A stretch of DNA of 55,917 nt from the NCBI GenBank assembly GCA_902515565.1, contig CABXVR010000007.1, positions 1 through 55,917 on the forward strand, written 5' to 3'. Position 1 is the first letter of the stretch. Each line of letters starts with the position of its first letter. The stretch is from an uncultured Bacteroidota bacterium. Lineage in GTDB: Bacteria > Bacteroidota > Bacteroidia > Flavobacteriales > Flavobacteriaceae. A model generated the notes under the pieces. The model was not told the origin of the DNA and searched no databases. It saw only the letters and a list, made by a program, of their open reading frames with translations. Of the stretch, positions 45,798 to 55,359 are shown piece after piece. The position numbers and the translations under genes were made by a program.

Positions 45798-47597
45798 ATG
45801 ACAACAATTGAATTAAACAATATAATTAAACATCTTCCAAACAGCCCAGGTGTTTATCAGTTTTTAAATTCAGATGAAGTCATTATATACGTTGGAAAAG
45901 CTAAAAGTTTAAAAAATAGAGTTAGCTCTTATTTTAAACAAAACCACAAAGACGGAAAAACTAATTCTCTTGTAAAAAACATTAACAACATTAAACATGT
46001 CGTTGTAAAAACTGAGTCTGATGCATTGCTTCTAGAAAATAGTTTAATTAAAAAATTTCAACCTAAATACAATATACTTTTAAAAGATGACAAGTCCTAT
46101 CCATGGATCTGTATAAAAAATGAAAGATTTCCCAGGGTTTTTTATACAAGAAAAATGATAAAAGACGGCTCCGACTATTATGGTCCATATACAAGTTTGA
46201 GGGTTGTTAAAACAATTTTGAACATAGTTTCTAGTTTGTATAAATTAAGAACTTGTTCTTATGACCTTAATGAGAAAAAAATTGAAGATAAAAAATATAA
46301 AGTTTGTTTAGAATTTCATATTGGAAATTGCCATGGCCCTTGTGAGGGTTTTGAGGAAGAAGAAAATTACAATAAAAATATTTTAGAAATTAAAGAGATC
46401 TTAAAGGGAAACTTTAAAAACTCGCTTTATTCCTTTAAAACCGAAATGAAGGAATTATCTAATAATTTAAAATTTGAGGATGCTAATTTAATTAAAGGAA
46501 AAATCAAAGCATTAGAAAATTATCAATATAAATCCACCGTAGTAAGTCCTAAAATATCTAATGTTGATGTCTTTTCTTATGTAAAGGATGAAAATTTTGT
46601 TTATGTTAATTTTCTACAAATTTCACTTGGATCAATAGTTAGATCTTTTAATCTTGAAATCAAATCAAAAATCGATGAAGGAATAAAGAAAATTTTGGAA
46701 TTAGCTGCAATTGAAATAAGATTAAAGTTCAAATCCAATTCACCAATTGTATACTCCATAATTCCTTTGGATCTTGGGGAAAAAATTAAAATAGAAATAC
46801 CTAAAATTGGAGATAAAAGAAAAATTTTAGATTTATCTCTTAAAAATGCAATCCACTTTAAGTTTGACAGGTTAAAACAAATTAAGATTGTTGACCCAGA
46901 AAGACATCAAAACAGAATTTTAAAACGTCTAAAAGAGGATTTAAATTTAGACAATATTCCGATTCATATTGAATGTTTTGATAATTCAAACACCCAAGGA
47001 ACAAACCCCACTTCTGCTTGTGTAGTTTTTAAAAACGCAAAGCCAAGTAAAAAAGATTACAGACACTTTAATATTAGAACAGTTGATGGACCAGATGATT
47101 ATGCATCTATGGAAGAAGTGGTATTAAGAAGGTACAGCAGGTTATTAAAGGAGAATAAAAGTTTGCCACAGCTTATAGTCATTGATGGAGGTAAAGGACA
47201 ACTTTCAGCAGCTTTAAAAAGTTTGGTTGAACTGAAATTAGAAAACACAATTACGATTATTGGTATTGCTAAAAGGCTAGAAGAAATTTATTTTGTTAAT
47301 GATTCAACGCCTTTATTTTTGGATAAAAAATCAGAAAGTCTAATTTTAATCCAAAAGTTAAGAAATGAAGCCCATAGATTTAGCTTAAAGCTTCATAGAA
47401 ATAAGCGAAGTGAAAATGCTTTCACAAATGAATTAGATAATATCAAAGGGATAGGAGACTTAACTAGAATTAAATTATTAAAAACTTTTAAATCAAATAA
47501 TAATATTTCTAAACTTTCTATTACAGAACTTCAAAAAGCTATTGGTAACTCTAAAGGAAAATTAGTTTTTGATTATTATAATGAGTTAAATATTTAG
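45798..47597 (+). CDS. uvrC: UvrABC excinuclease subunit C
   Basis: It makes the incisions on both sides of lesions in nucleotide excision repair. The GIY-YIG domain is at the N-terminus (SPGVYQFLNSDEVIIYVGKAKSLKNRV), a CxxCxxxCxGxC-type segment follows (KVCLEFHIGNCHGPCEG), UVR is near 205-240, the RNase H-like endonuclease domain is at about 380-540 (ECFDNSNTQGTNPTSACVVF; IDGGKGQLSAAL) and a helix-hairpin-helix closes the protein. The 599 residues are typical. Confidence 0.95.
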   Translation: MTTIELNNIIKHLPNSPGVYQFLNSDEVIIYVGKAKSLKNRVSSYFKQNHKDGKTNSLVKNINNIKHVVVKTESDALLLENSLIKKFQPKYNILLKDDKSYPWICIKNERFPRVFYTRKMIKDGSDYYGPYTSLRVVKTILNIVSSLYKLRTCSYDLNEKKIEDKKYKVCLEFHIGNCHGPCEGFEEEENYNKNILEIKEILKGNFKNSLYSFKTEMKELSNNLKFEDANLIKGKIKALENYQYKSTVVSPKISNVDVFSYVKDENFVYVNFLQISLGSIVRSFNLEIKSKIDEGIKKILELAAIEIRLKFKSNSPIVYSIIPLDLGEKIKIEIPKIGDKRKILDLSLKNAIHFKFDRLKQIKIVDPERHQNRILKRLKEDLNLDNIPIHIECFDNSNTQGTNPTSACVVFKNAKPSKKDYRHFNIRTVDGPDDYASMEEVVLRRYSRLLKENKSLPQLIVIDGGKGQLSAALKSLVELKLENTITIIGIAKRLEEIYFVNDSTPLFLDKKSESLILIQKLRNEAHRFSLKLHRNKRSENAFTNELDNIKGIGDLTRIKLLKTFKSNNNISKLSITELQKAIGNSKGKLVFDYYNELNI

Positions 47598-47629
47598 TAA
47601 GTTTATTATTTTTAGCTTAATCCTTCAAC

Positions 47630-48394
47630 ATGAAAAAAACAATAATATTAATTTTCTTCATTTCAAATTTATGTTTTGGACAAGACCAATCACCATATAA
47701 GAATGGTGAATGGTTAAGTTTTAAGCTTTCATACAGTGGTTGGATTAAAGCTGGAAAAGCAACGTTAAAATTAAAAGAAGATAAACTCAACGAACTTTTT
47801 CATGTCAAAGCAATTGGAAAAACTACAGGCCCTATAAAGTGGTTTTTTAAAGTAGAGGATTATTATCAAAGCTATTTCTCAAAGAAAACAGGTCTACCAA
47901 AAAAATTCATTAGAAAAATTAATGAAGGAGGGCATACCAAAAACTTAACCATTGATTTTGACCAAAGTAATAATAAAGCTATTGTAAATAATATTAAAAA
48001 AAAATCAGTTAAAGAGTTTAATACCAAGACCAATGTACATGATATGCTTTCTGTTTTTTACTATATAAGAAACAACTATAGTCTAGAACAAATTAAAAAA
48101 GCCAAAGATTTATCGGTTGATATGTTTTTTGACTCTGAAAACTATGAATTTAAAATGAAGTTCTTGGGCATAGAAACTATAAACACTAAATTTGGTAAAA
48201 TAAAATGTATTAAACTTAGACCATTTGTTCAGTCAGGAAGAGTATTTAAAGAAAAAGAAAGTTTAACTTTGTGGATAAGCGCTGACAAAAACAAAATCCC
48301 TGTAAGAATCAAAGCAGATTTAGTTGTTGGTTCTATAAGAGTAGATTTAGAAGCATTTAGCGGACTAAATCATCCTTTTGAAATAAATTTTTAA
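47630..48394 (+). CDS. DUF3108 domain secreted protein
   Basis: This 254-residue protein has a signal peptide (about 1-17, CFGQ) and a beta-rich DUF3108 fold (PYKNGEWLSFKLSYSGWIKAGKATLKL; ISADKNKIPVRIKADLVVGSIRVDLEAF). The family is periplasmic or outer-membrane associated and is thought to have a lipocalin-like lipid-binding shape; the function is not settled. It is three bases before the dioxygenase gene. Confidence 0.8.
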   Translation: MKKTIILIFFISNLCFGQDQSPYKNGEWLSFKLSYSGWIKAGKATLKLKEDKLNELFHVKAIGKTTGPIKWFFKVEDYYQSYFSKKTGLPKKFIRKINEGGHTKNLTIDFDQSNNKAIVNNIKKKSVKEFNTKTNVHDMLSVFYYIRNNYSLEQIKKAKDLSVDMFFDSENYEFKMKFLGIETINTKFGKIKCIKLRPFVQSGRVFKEKESLTLWISADKNKIPVRIKADLVVGSIRVDLEAFSGLNHPFEINF

Positions 48395-48396
48395 AT

Positions 48397-49329
48397 ATGG
48401 CTAAAAAATCAAAACTAGATTCTGTAATTTTTGAACTTAAAGAAAAGCACGAAGCCTTATCTCAAGACACTAATTTATTTTTAGAAGGGTTCTTGCACAC
48501 CAAACAATTAACTTACTGGGACTACATAAACACAGACGCTCTTTTAAATCTACAAATTCAAAGAACAGATTACCCAGATGAAATGGTTTTTATTACTTAC
48601 CATCAAATTAATGAATTAATTTTCAAAATGATTTTATGGGAGATAAAACAAGTAGCTGATTCAAAAAACATTAGTGTAGATCTTTTTGAAGATAAAATAA
48701 TGCGAGTGAGCAGGTATTTTGATATGCTAACCACTTCATTTAACATTATGCTCAAAGGAATGTCTGTTGAACAGTATAATAAGTTTAGACTTTCTCTTAG
48801 TCCAGCAAGTGGCTTTCAAAGTTTTCAATATAGGCTAATTGAATTTGCTTCAACAGAACTAATTAACTTAATCGATATTAGGTTTAGAAAGACTATTGAT
48901 AGAAATACTCCTTTTGAACACGCATTTGATCACTTATATTGGCAAGCTGCTGGAAAAGATTTTAAAACTGGTAAAAAGTCCCAGTTATTGTTAAGTTTTG
49001 AAAAACAATATAAAGAAAGGTTTATCACCTTTATGAAGATTTATAATACTAGAAACTTATGGTCTAGTTATAAATCTCTTTCAAAGAAGAATCAGGCCAA
49101 TAAGAGTTTAATTAAAGCAATGAGGCATTTAGATTATACTGTAAATATCACATGGGTAATGGCTCACTACAATACTGCTAAATTTTATATTGAATCTAAA
49201 TCAGGGAATTCAATTTCAACAGGAGGAAGCGATTGGCATAAATACATGCACCCTAAATATCAAAAAAGAATTTTTTTCCCTGACCTTTGGTCTAAAGACG
49301 AACTTGAAAAATGGGGAGAAAATGAATAG
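48397..49329 (+). CDS. Tryptophan 2,3-dioxygenase family protein
   Basis: This 310-residue helical heme protein matches the family in FLHTKQLTYWDYINTDALLNLQ, MVFITYHQINELIFKMILWE (distal-side histidine), a substrate-side arginine region (SPASGFQSFQYRLIEF) and the late STGGSDWHKYMHPKY loop, where classical enzymes have GTGGSSG. It likely opens the tryptophan indole ring to N-formylkynurenine. No other kynurenine gene is nearby. The last eight bases overlap the M23 peptidase start. Confidence 0.85.
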   Translation: MAKKSKLDSVIFELKEKHEALSQDTNLFLEGFLHTKQLTYWDYINTDALLNLQIQRTDYPDEMVFITYHQINELIFKMILWEIKQVADSKNISVDLFEDKIMRVSRYFDMLTTSFNIMLKGMSVEQYNKFRLSLSPASGFQSFQYRLIEFASTELINLIDIRFRKTIDRNTPFEHAFDHLYWQAAGKDFKTGKKSQLLLSFEKQYKERFITFMKIYNTRNLWSSYKSLSKKNQANKSLIKAMRHLDYTVNITWVMAHYNTAKFYIESKSGNSISTGGSDWHKYMHPKYQKRIFFPDLWSKDELEKWGENE

Positions 49330-50575
49330 ATTAAAATTACCAATTTTATTTTATCTATTTATTGGGTTATTATTGTTGCTTTCCGTGTTGTCTTATTTCA
49401 CTTCCAGTAATGAAATAAATATTGTGAAAGAATCTGAGCCAGAAAACATAGAATTCGGATTTGACATTAATAAATTCAAAGTTAAAAGAGACACTATTCA
49501 ATTTGGGGATAGTTTTGGCGAAATAATGGAAAAAAATAAAATTGGCTACCCTAAAATTTATCAAATCACCAATAAAATAAAAGACACTTTTGATGTCAGA
49601 TGGCTGACAGCAGGAAAGCCATATACAATACTTAGTTCTAAAGACTCACTAGAAAACCCGCTTGTTTTTATTTATCAACCCAATAAGGTTAACTATGTAG
49701 TTATTCATATTGGAGATTCCGTTCATGCTTATAACAAGAAAAAACCTATTAAAATTGTAAAAAAATATGCATCTGGTATTATCTCAAGTAGCTTGTCGGA
49801 AACTATGGACAATCAGGGACTTCCATATCAATTAATAAATGATATGTCCGATATTTATGCTTGGACAATAGATTTTTTTAGATTACAAAAAGGAGATAGA
49901 TTTAAAATAATATATAATGAAAGGTTTATTGAGGACTCAATTTACGCTGGAATTAAAAGCATCGATGCAGCCTATTTTGAGCATAATAATGAGTCGTTTT
50001 ACGCATTTAACTACAAAGTTGATAGTTTAAAAAAGACCACAGAATATTATGATGAAAAAACACAAAGTCTACAAAGAACTTTTTTGAGAGCTCCTGTTCA
50101 GTTTAGCAATATATCATCAAGATATAATTTGAAAAGAAGAATTGCACTTTATGGAAATAGAGTTAAAGCACACAAAGGAACTGATTTTGCTGCACCTGTA
50201 GGTACAGAAATTTTAGCTACCGCTGATGGCAGAGTTATAGAGTCTAGAAGAAAAGGAGGAAACGGAAATTATGTAAAAATAAGACACAACTCAACCTATT
50301 CTACTCAGTACCTTCATATGAAAAAAAGACTTGTTAAAGTCGGTCAATATGTAAAACAAGGAGATATTATAGGTTTAGTGGGTATGACTGGAAATACATC
50401 AGGACCACATGTTTGTTATAGATTTTGGAAAAATGGGAGACAAGTAGATCCTTTTAAACAAAAATTACCAATAGCCAAGTCCGTACCAAAGTCAAATAAA
50501 AAACATTACCAAGAATTTATACTGCCAATAAAAGTTGATCTTGATAATATTGAATATAAATCACTTAATAATTAA
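49322..50575 (+). CDS. M23 family peptidoglycan endopeptidase-like protein
   Basis: I choose ATG 49322 because MNRLKLPILFYLFIGLLLLL forms the membrane anchor; a longer frame from 49190 only runs through the dioxygenase gene. The 417-residue protein has an anchor (5-25), a LysM/OapA-like domain (about 55-170) and the M23 fold. His284 and Asp288 (HKGTD) are conserved zinc ligands. The closing motif is GPHVCYRFW: His363 is kept, but the third ligand is Cys365 instead of His. It acts on periplasmic peptidoglycan or as an amidase activator. Confidence 0.85.
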   Translation: MNRLKLPILFYLFIGLLLLLSVLSYFTSSNEINIVKESEPENIEFGFDINKFKVKRDTIQFGDSFGEIMEKNKIGYPKIYQITNKIKDTFDVRWLTAGKPYTILSSKDSLENPLVFIYQPNKVNYVVIHIGDSVHAYNKKKPIKIVKKYASGIISSSLSETMDNQGLPYQLINDMSDIYAWTIDFFRLQKGDRFKIIYNERFIEDSIYAGIKSIDAAYFEHNNESFYAFNYKVDSLKKTTEYYDEKTQSLQRTFLRAPVQFSNISSRYNLKRRIALYGNRVKAHKGTDFAAPVGTEILATADGRVIESRRKGGNGNYVKIRHNSTYSTQYLHMKKRLVKVGQYVKQGDIIGLVGMTGNTSGPHVCYRFWKNGRQVDPFKQKLPIAKSVPKSNKKHYQEFILPIKVDLDNIEYKSLNN

Positions 50576-50585
50576 ATTTTTTAAA

Positions 50586-52214
50586 ATGAGTTTAAAAAGT
50601 CAAAATCCAACTAAAACTACCTCTTGGAAAAAGTTAGCTAACCACTTTAATGAAATTAAGGATTGTGAAATGGTTGATTTTTTTAATAAAAATAAACTTA
50701 GGTCAGAGGAGTTGTCAGTCAAGTGGAATGATTTTTATTTAGATTATTCTAAAAATAGAATTAATAAGAAAACAATACTACTATTCAATGAGTTGTTAGA
50801 TGAAATAGATTTAAAAGATTCTATTAAAAAATATTTTAATGGTGATTTAATTAATAAAACTGAAAACAGAGCGGTATTACATACAGCTCTAAGATCAAAA
50901 GTTAATACAGAAATTAAAGACAATGGTATAGATATTCATAATAAAATTGAAGAGGTCAATAAGAAAATTAAAGAGTTCTCAAATTCTATTATTTCAGGGT
51001 CTAAAAAAGGTTATACAGGCAAAAAATTTACTGATATTGTAAATATTGGAATTGGAGGGTCAGACTTAGGACCATCTATGGTAGTTGACTCATTAAAATT
51101 TTATAAGAATCATTTAAATACCCATTTTGTAAGTAATGTTGACGGAGATCATGTTAATGAAGTTTTAAAAAACTTGAATCCAGAATCAACACTATTTATA
51201 ATAGTTTCTAAAACTTTCACAACCCAGGAAACTCTTTCTAATGCAAATACAATTAGAAGCTGGTTTTTAAGTTCAGGCGCATTAGCCGGTGATGTTACTA
51301 AACATTTTATTGCTGTGTCTACAAATATTGAAAAAGTAACTTCGTTTGGTATTGAAAAGAACAATATATTTCCAATGTGGAATTGGGTGGGAGGTAGGTT
51401 TTCTCTTTGGAGTGCTGTAGGTATTTCTATTAGTCTTTCTGTTGGTTTTGACAATTTTAATAAATTATTAAATGGTGCAAACGAAATGGATAACCATTTT
51501 AAAAATACAAAGTTTGAAAACAATATGCCTGTTATTCTTGCATGTTTAGGAGTGTGGTATAATAATTTTTTCAATTGCGAAAGCGAATCAGTAATTACAT
51601 ATTCTCAGTATTTAAATCAATTTGCTACATATCTTCAACAGGCATCAATGGAAAGTAACGGTAAAAGTGTTGATAGAGATGGAAAAGAAGTAAACTATTC
51701 TACTGGCCAAATTGTATGGGGTGAGCCTGGAACAAATTCCCAGCATGCTTTTTTTCAATTAATACATCAGGGAACTAAATTAATTCCAACAGATTTTATT
51801 GGATTTACCCAAAGCTTACATGGAAATGTTGATCATCAAAATAAACTTATATCAAATTTTATTGCCCAAACCGAAGCTTTAATGAAAGGAAAATCTTTAT
51901 CAGAAGTTGAGTCCTCCGGAAATGATTCTTTTATAAATCCGTTCAAGGTTTTTAATGGAAATAAACCAACAAATACAATACTCATAGATAAACTTACACC
52001 CGAAAGTTTAGGGAAGTTAATTGCACTTTATGAACATAAAATATTTGTTCAGGGTGTTATTTGGAATATATTTAGTTACGATCAATTTGGGGTTGAATTA
52101 GGTAAAAAACTTGCAAATACTATTTTAGAAGAAATAGAAAGTGATTTATTTAATAATCATGATGACTCAACAAATAATCTATTGAAACATTATAAGGCTA
52201 AAAATAACTTATAA
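50586..52214 (+). CDS. pgi: Glucose-6-phosphate isomerase
   Basis: It interconverts glucose-6-P and fructose-6-P, the substrate of GlmS. The ATG at 50586 is preferred because MSLKSQNPTKTTSWKKL matches family N-termini; a longer frame from 50535 overlaps the M23 gene. Visible are NIGIGGSDLGPSMV (about 153-166), SKTFTTQETLSNA, the signature around WNWVGGRFSLWSAVG, GEPGTNSQHAFFQLIHQG and the catalytic histidine region near YEHK. The 542 residues are typical. Confidence 0.96.
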   Translation: MSLKSQNPTKTTSWKKLANHFNEIKDCEMVDFFNKNKLRSEELSVKWNDFYLDYSKNRINKKTILLFNELLDEIDLKDSIKKYFNGDLINKTENRAVLHTALRSKVNTEIKDNGIDIHNKIEEVNKKIKEFSNSIISGSKKGYTGKKFTDIVNIGIGGSDLGPSMVVDSLKFYKNHLNTHFVSNVDGDHVNEVLKNLNPESTLFIIVSKTFTTQETLSNANTIRSWFLSSGALAGDVTKHFIAVSTNIEKVTSFGIEKNNIFPMWNWVGGRFSLWSAVGISISLSVGFDNFNKLLNGANEMDNHFKNTKFENNMPVILACLGVWYNNFFNCESESVITYSQYLNQFATYLQQASMESNGKSVDRDGKEVNYSTGQIVWGEPGTNSQHAFFQLIHQGTKLIPTDFIGFTQSLHGNVDHQNKLISNFIAQTEALMKGKSLSEVESSGNDSFINPFKVFNGNKPTNTILIDKLTPESLGKLIALYEHKIFVQGVIWNIFSYDQFGVELGKKLANTILEEIESDLFNNHDDSTNNLLKHYKAKNNL

Positions 52215-52326
52215 GGAGCTAGCAATCAATTATTTAAGGATCATTTAGAACTTAAGGTTTTTTTAATTAACTTAGTATATTGATAATTTATTAACATTTA
52301 GGTGTCTATATCTGGATTTTAATATT

Positions 52327-52334
52327 TATTTTTG
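52327..52334 (+). promoter_or_regulatory. -7 element (TATTTTTG) before the fourth TonB receptor
   Basis: It fits TAnnTTTG, 29 bases before the ATG. The 149-bp gap after pgi also isolates this gene as its own transcript. No TTTG box at the usual spacing. Confidence 0.4.
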
Positions 52335-52363
52335 CAACAAATACAAACTAAATAAATTAAATT

Positions 52364-54847
52364 ATGAAAAAAATTACTCAAAATTTAATGGTTGCTTTGA
52401 CTATCTTTAGTTCTATGGCAATTATTTCTCAAACAGAAGTAGAGGATTCAACTCTTCAGGAATTAGAAGAGGTTGTACTTATGGGTAGTGGGGTTATTGA
52501 CCTTGCTGCTGATAGAGTAACACCTGTAGCTGCTTCTACAATCAAAGGGAGTGAAATCCAAAAAAAGATTGGAACGCAAGATATCACAATGACCCTTGTT
52601 AATACCCCTTCTGTGTATGTAGCTGGTCAAGCTGGTGGATATGGTGATTCAAGAATCGCTGTCCGTGGTTTTGAACAAGATAATACGGCATACATGTTAA
52701 ATGGTCAGCCAATTAATGGAATGGAAGACGGTAAAATGTACTGGTCCAATTGGTCAGGTATGAACGATGTAGCAAGTGTTGTTGAAATTCAAAGAGGACT
52801 TGGTGCTTCTAAATTAGCTATATCATCTGTTGGTGGTACTGTAAATTTTGTAATGAATTCTAATGATGTTAGACAAGGTGGATTTGCTTACGCAGGTTTT
52901 GCTAACGATGATTATTTAAAAACAACTTACTCATACAACACTGGTAGATCTGATGATGGGTGGGCAACTAGTTTCTTATTAACACACTGGCAAGGAGATG
53001 GATACAATGAAGGTTCATTTGGTCAAGGTCAAACTTATTTCTTTTCTGTAGGTAAAGAAATTAATGAAAAGCACAGTCTTAATTTTTTATTAACTGGTGC
53101 TCCACAATGGCATGATCAAAACTTCTCAAAAAGTATCTCAACATACTTAGAAAAAGGAAGAAAATATAATAATAACTGGGGAATGTATGGAAATCAGTAT
53201 TTAACTGAAAGAAGAAACTTTTACCACAAACCTGTAATGAACTTGAACTGGGATTATAAAATTAGTGATGACTCAAGTTTATCTACTGTATTTTATGTTT
53301 CTACTGGTAATGGTGGTGGAACTGGAGGTAGAGGATCTCGTCCTAGAACTGAAGATGGTTATGTTGATTATGATGCTATTTACGCATACAATCTAGGTAC
53401 TTCTGGAGCTGGAGGTAACTATGCTGCTGAAGGTGGTTATATTACTCGTGCTTCTATGAATATGCATAACTGGGTTGGATTAGTTTCAAACTACGAAAAG
53501 CAATTAAGTGATAATTTATCTCTTAATGTTGGAGTTGACTTTAGAACTTACTACGGTGAGCACTTTAGAATTGTTGAAAATTTCCATGGACTAACTTCAT
53601 GGCAAGAAAACATCAGATTAAGAGATCAAAATAATTCACACCAGATTTATGGTTCTTATGGAACTTATAAAAATGTTGTAGCTACTGAAGATATGTCAGC
53701 CAACCCTTGGACGGCATTGACTGCAAGTTTTGATGAAGATCAAAAAATTGCATATAGTAATGATGAAAGAATTACTTACGGAGGATTATTTTCTCAATTA
53801 GAGTATTCTAATGATAACATGTCTGCATTCTTTCAAGGTGCTATTTCTCAACAATCTCACCAAAGATTTGACAACTATCAATATGCTGATCAAAGTTTAA
53901 TTGATGGAACTTCATCTCAAGCTACTGGAGCACTTCCTGACGGAATTGAGGATGGTGTTGATTCAGAAAAAGTTGATAATATGGGATACAATGTTAAAAC
54001 TGGAATTGGTTTTAATGTAGGTGATAATTCAAAAGTATTTTTTAATACTGGAATGTACTCTCGTCAACCATACCATGATAACATTTATTTGAATTATACA
54101 AACAGAGTAAATCCTTTAACTGAAAACGAAAAGATTTTTGGTCTAGAAGCTGGATATTCTTATTCAACTCCAAATTTCTCTGCTAATGTAAATGCATATA
54201 GAACATCTTGGAAAGATAGAGTAGTTACTTCATCTTACGTTGATAACGATGTTGTTTTCTTTAATACTAATCAAGGTGTAGAGCAACTTCACCAAGGAAT
54301 AGAAATTGATTTTAGAGCTAAACCTCAACCAGATCTTCCTTACACATTAACAGGTTTTCTATCTATAGGGGACTGGCAGTATGTTGGTGAGGCAGTAACT
54401 AGACTTACAGATGAAGATCAAAACGTAATCTCTACTGAAACACAAGATGTTGACGGAGGTAAAGTTGGTGATGCAGCTCAGTTTACAGCTGGTTTAGGTA
54501 TAGATATGAAATTAGCGGAGAACGTATCTTTTGATACAGATATAAGGTTCTACGATGAATTATATTCTGATGTAGGAGCTGTTAAAGAAAATTTACTTTT
54601 ACCATCTTTCCATGTTTGGGATGCTGGTTTATCATACAAAATGTACTTAGGTGCTGATGATGAAAAGTCTCTTAATATTAGAGTTAATGTAAATAATGTT
54701 TCAGATGCTGTGTATCTTTCTGAATTAAGAACAAATATAGCTGCTGGAGAAGGTTCAGGAGAATTATATAATGGAATTGATACTGCAAACCAAGGTTACT
54801 TTGGTTTAGGTAGAACATGGAATGTTGGATTAAGATATAAATTCTAA
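52364..54847 (+). CDS. TonB-dependent receptor
   Basis: This 827-residue outer-membrane receptor has a signal peptide (about 1-23), a TonB-box region (LEEVVLMGSGV), a plug (IAVRGFEQDNTAYMLNGQPI; LGASKLAISSVGGTVNFVMN) and a barrel rich in Gly/Tyr/Asn that ends RTWNVGLRYKF. It lacks the carboxypeptidase-like N-terminal domain. Its codon use is visibly more G+C-rich than its neighbours, which suggests high expression. The substrate is unknown. It has its own -7 element and terminator. Confidence 0.87.
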   Translation: MKKITQNLMVALTIFSSMAIISQTEVEDSTLQELEEVVLMGSGVIDLAADRVTPVAASTIKGSEIQKKIGTQDITMTLVNTPSVYVAGQAGGYGDSRIAVRGFEQDNTAYMLNGQPINGMEDGKMYWSNWSGMNDVASVVEIQRGLGASKLAISSVGGTVNFVMNSNDVRQGGFAYAGFANDDYLKTTYSYNTGRSDDGWATSFLLTHWQGDGYNEGSFGQGQTYFFSVGKEINEKHSLNFLLTGAPQWHDQNFSKSISTYLEKGRKYNNNWGMYGNQYLTERRNFYHKPVMNLNWDYKISDDSSLSTVFYVSTGNGGGTGGRGSRPRTEDGYVDYDAIYAYNLGTSGAGGNYAAEGGYITRASMNMHNWVGLVSNYEKQLSDNLSLNVGVDFRTYYGEHFRIVENFHGLTSWQENIRLRDQNNSHQIYGSYGTYKNVVATEDMSANPWTALTASFDEDQKIAYSNDERITYGGLFSQLEYSNDNMSAFFQGAISQQSHQRFDNYQYADQSLIDGTSSQATGALPDGIEDGVDSEKVDNMGYNVKTGIGFNVGDNSKVFFNTGMYSRQPYHDNIYLNYTNRVNPLTENEKIFGLEAGYSYSTPNFSANVNAYRTSWKDRVVTSSYVDNDVVFFNTNQGVEQLHQGIEIDFRAKPQPDLPYTLTGFLSIGDWQYVGEAVTRLTDEDQNVISTETQDVDGGKVGDAAQFTAGLGIDMKLAENVSFDTDIRFYDELYSDVGAVKENLLLPSFHVWDAGLSYKMYLGADDEKSLNIRVNVNNVSDAVYLSELRTNIAAGEGSGELYNGIDTANQGYFGLGRTWNVGLRYKF

Positions 54848-54863
54848 TACCACAATTTATTTT

Positions 54864-54899
54864 AAAAAAACCTGCTTGTTAATTTAAGCAGGTTTTTTT
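54864..54899 (+). terminator. Terminator after the fourth TonB receptor
   Basis: Arms 54864-54877 and 54886-54899 (core CCTGCTT/AAGCAGG) pair perfectly around an eight-base loop, with a run of eight Ts. The next gene starts 16 bases later. Confidence 0.88.
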
Positions 54900-54915
54900 T
54901 GCTTTTATTTGTACT

Positions 54916-55353
54916 ATGTTAAAGTTTATACACTCTTATTTTGCTTATTTAGTAATAGCTCTATTGTTTATATCGACTCTTCGATTTTTATTTAGATATG
55001 CATTATCAAAAGAATATACTCCGAATGATTTTAGGTTAGCATTAACAACGTTTATTGTATCACACACACAGTTATTAATTGGATTGTCTTTATATTTTAT
55101 TTCAGATAAATTTTCTCTTTGGTATGAGCTAAGTTTTAATGAAATTATTACTAGTTCAATTAATAGACTTTATTTAATTGAGCACCCTATAGTGAATATA
55201 ATTGCGATTGTATTTATTACAAGAGGATATAGTCTTCACAAGAAGAAAAGAGTTTCAAAACCTAAGTTCAAAGCTATTGGATTTAATTATTTATTAGGTC
55301 TGGTATTATTGTTGTCTAGAATACCTTGGAATAACTGGATAAATTTTGCCTAA
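54916..55353 (+). CDS. Four-helix membrane protein, cytochrome-b-like
   Basis: This 145-residue protein has four membrane helices. Histidines lie at HSYFAYL (6), SHTQLLIG (about 50), IEHPIVN (about 90) and SLHKKK (about 106). His50 and His90 near helix ends could ligate heme, which is why relatives in Bacteroidota are sometimes called cytochrome B; this is not shown. It follows a strong terminator and so needs its own promoter. Convergent with the EEP-family gene. Confidence 0.65.
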   Translation: MLKFIHSYFAYLVIALLFISTLRFLFRYALSKEYTPNDFRLALTTFIVSHTQLLIGLSLYFISDKFSLWYELSFNEIITSSINRLYLIEHPIVNIIAIVFITRGYSLHKKKRVSKPKFKAIGFNYLLGLVLLLSRIPWNNWINFA

Positions 55354-55359
55354 TTACAA

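Noticed and set aside
49190-49321. Upstream extension of the M23 peptidase frame
   Set aside because: It runs through the dioxygenase gene in another frame and would put 44 residues before a clear membrane anchor.
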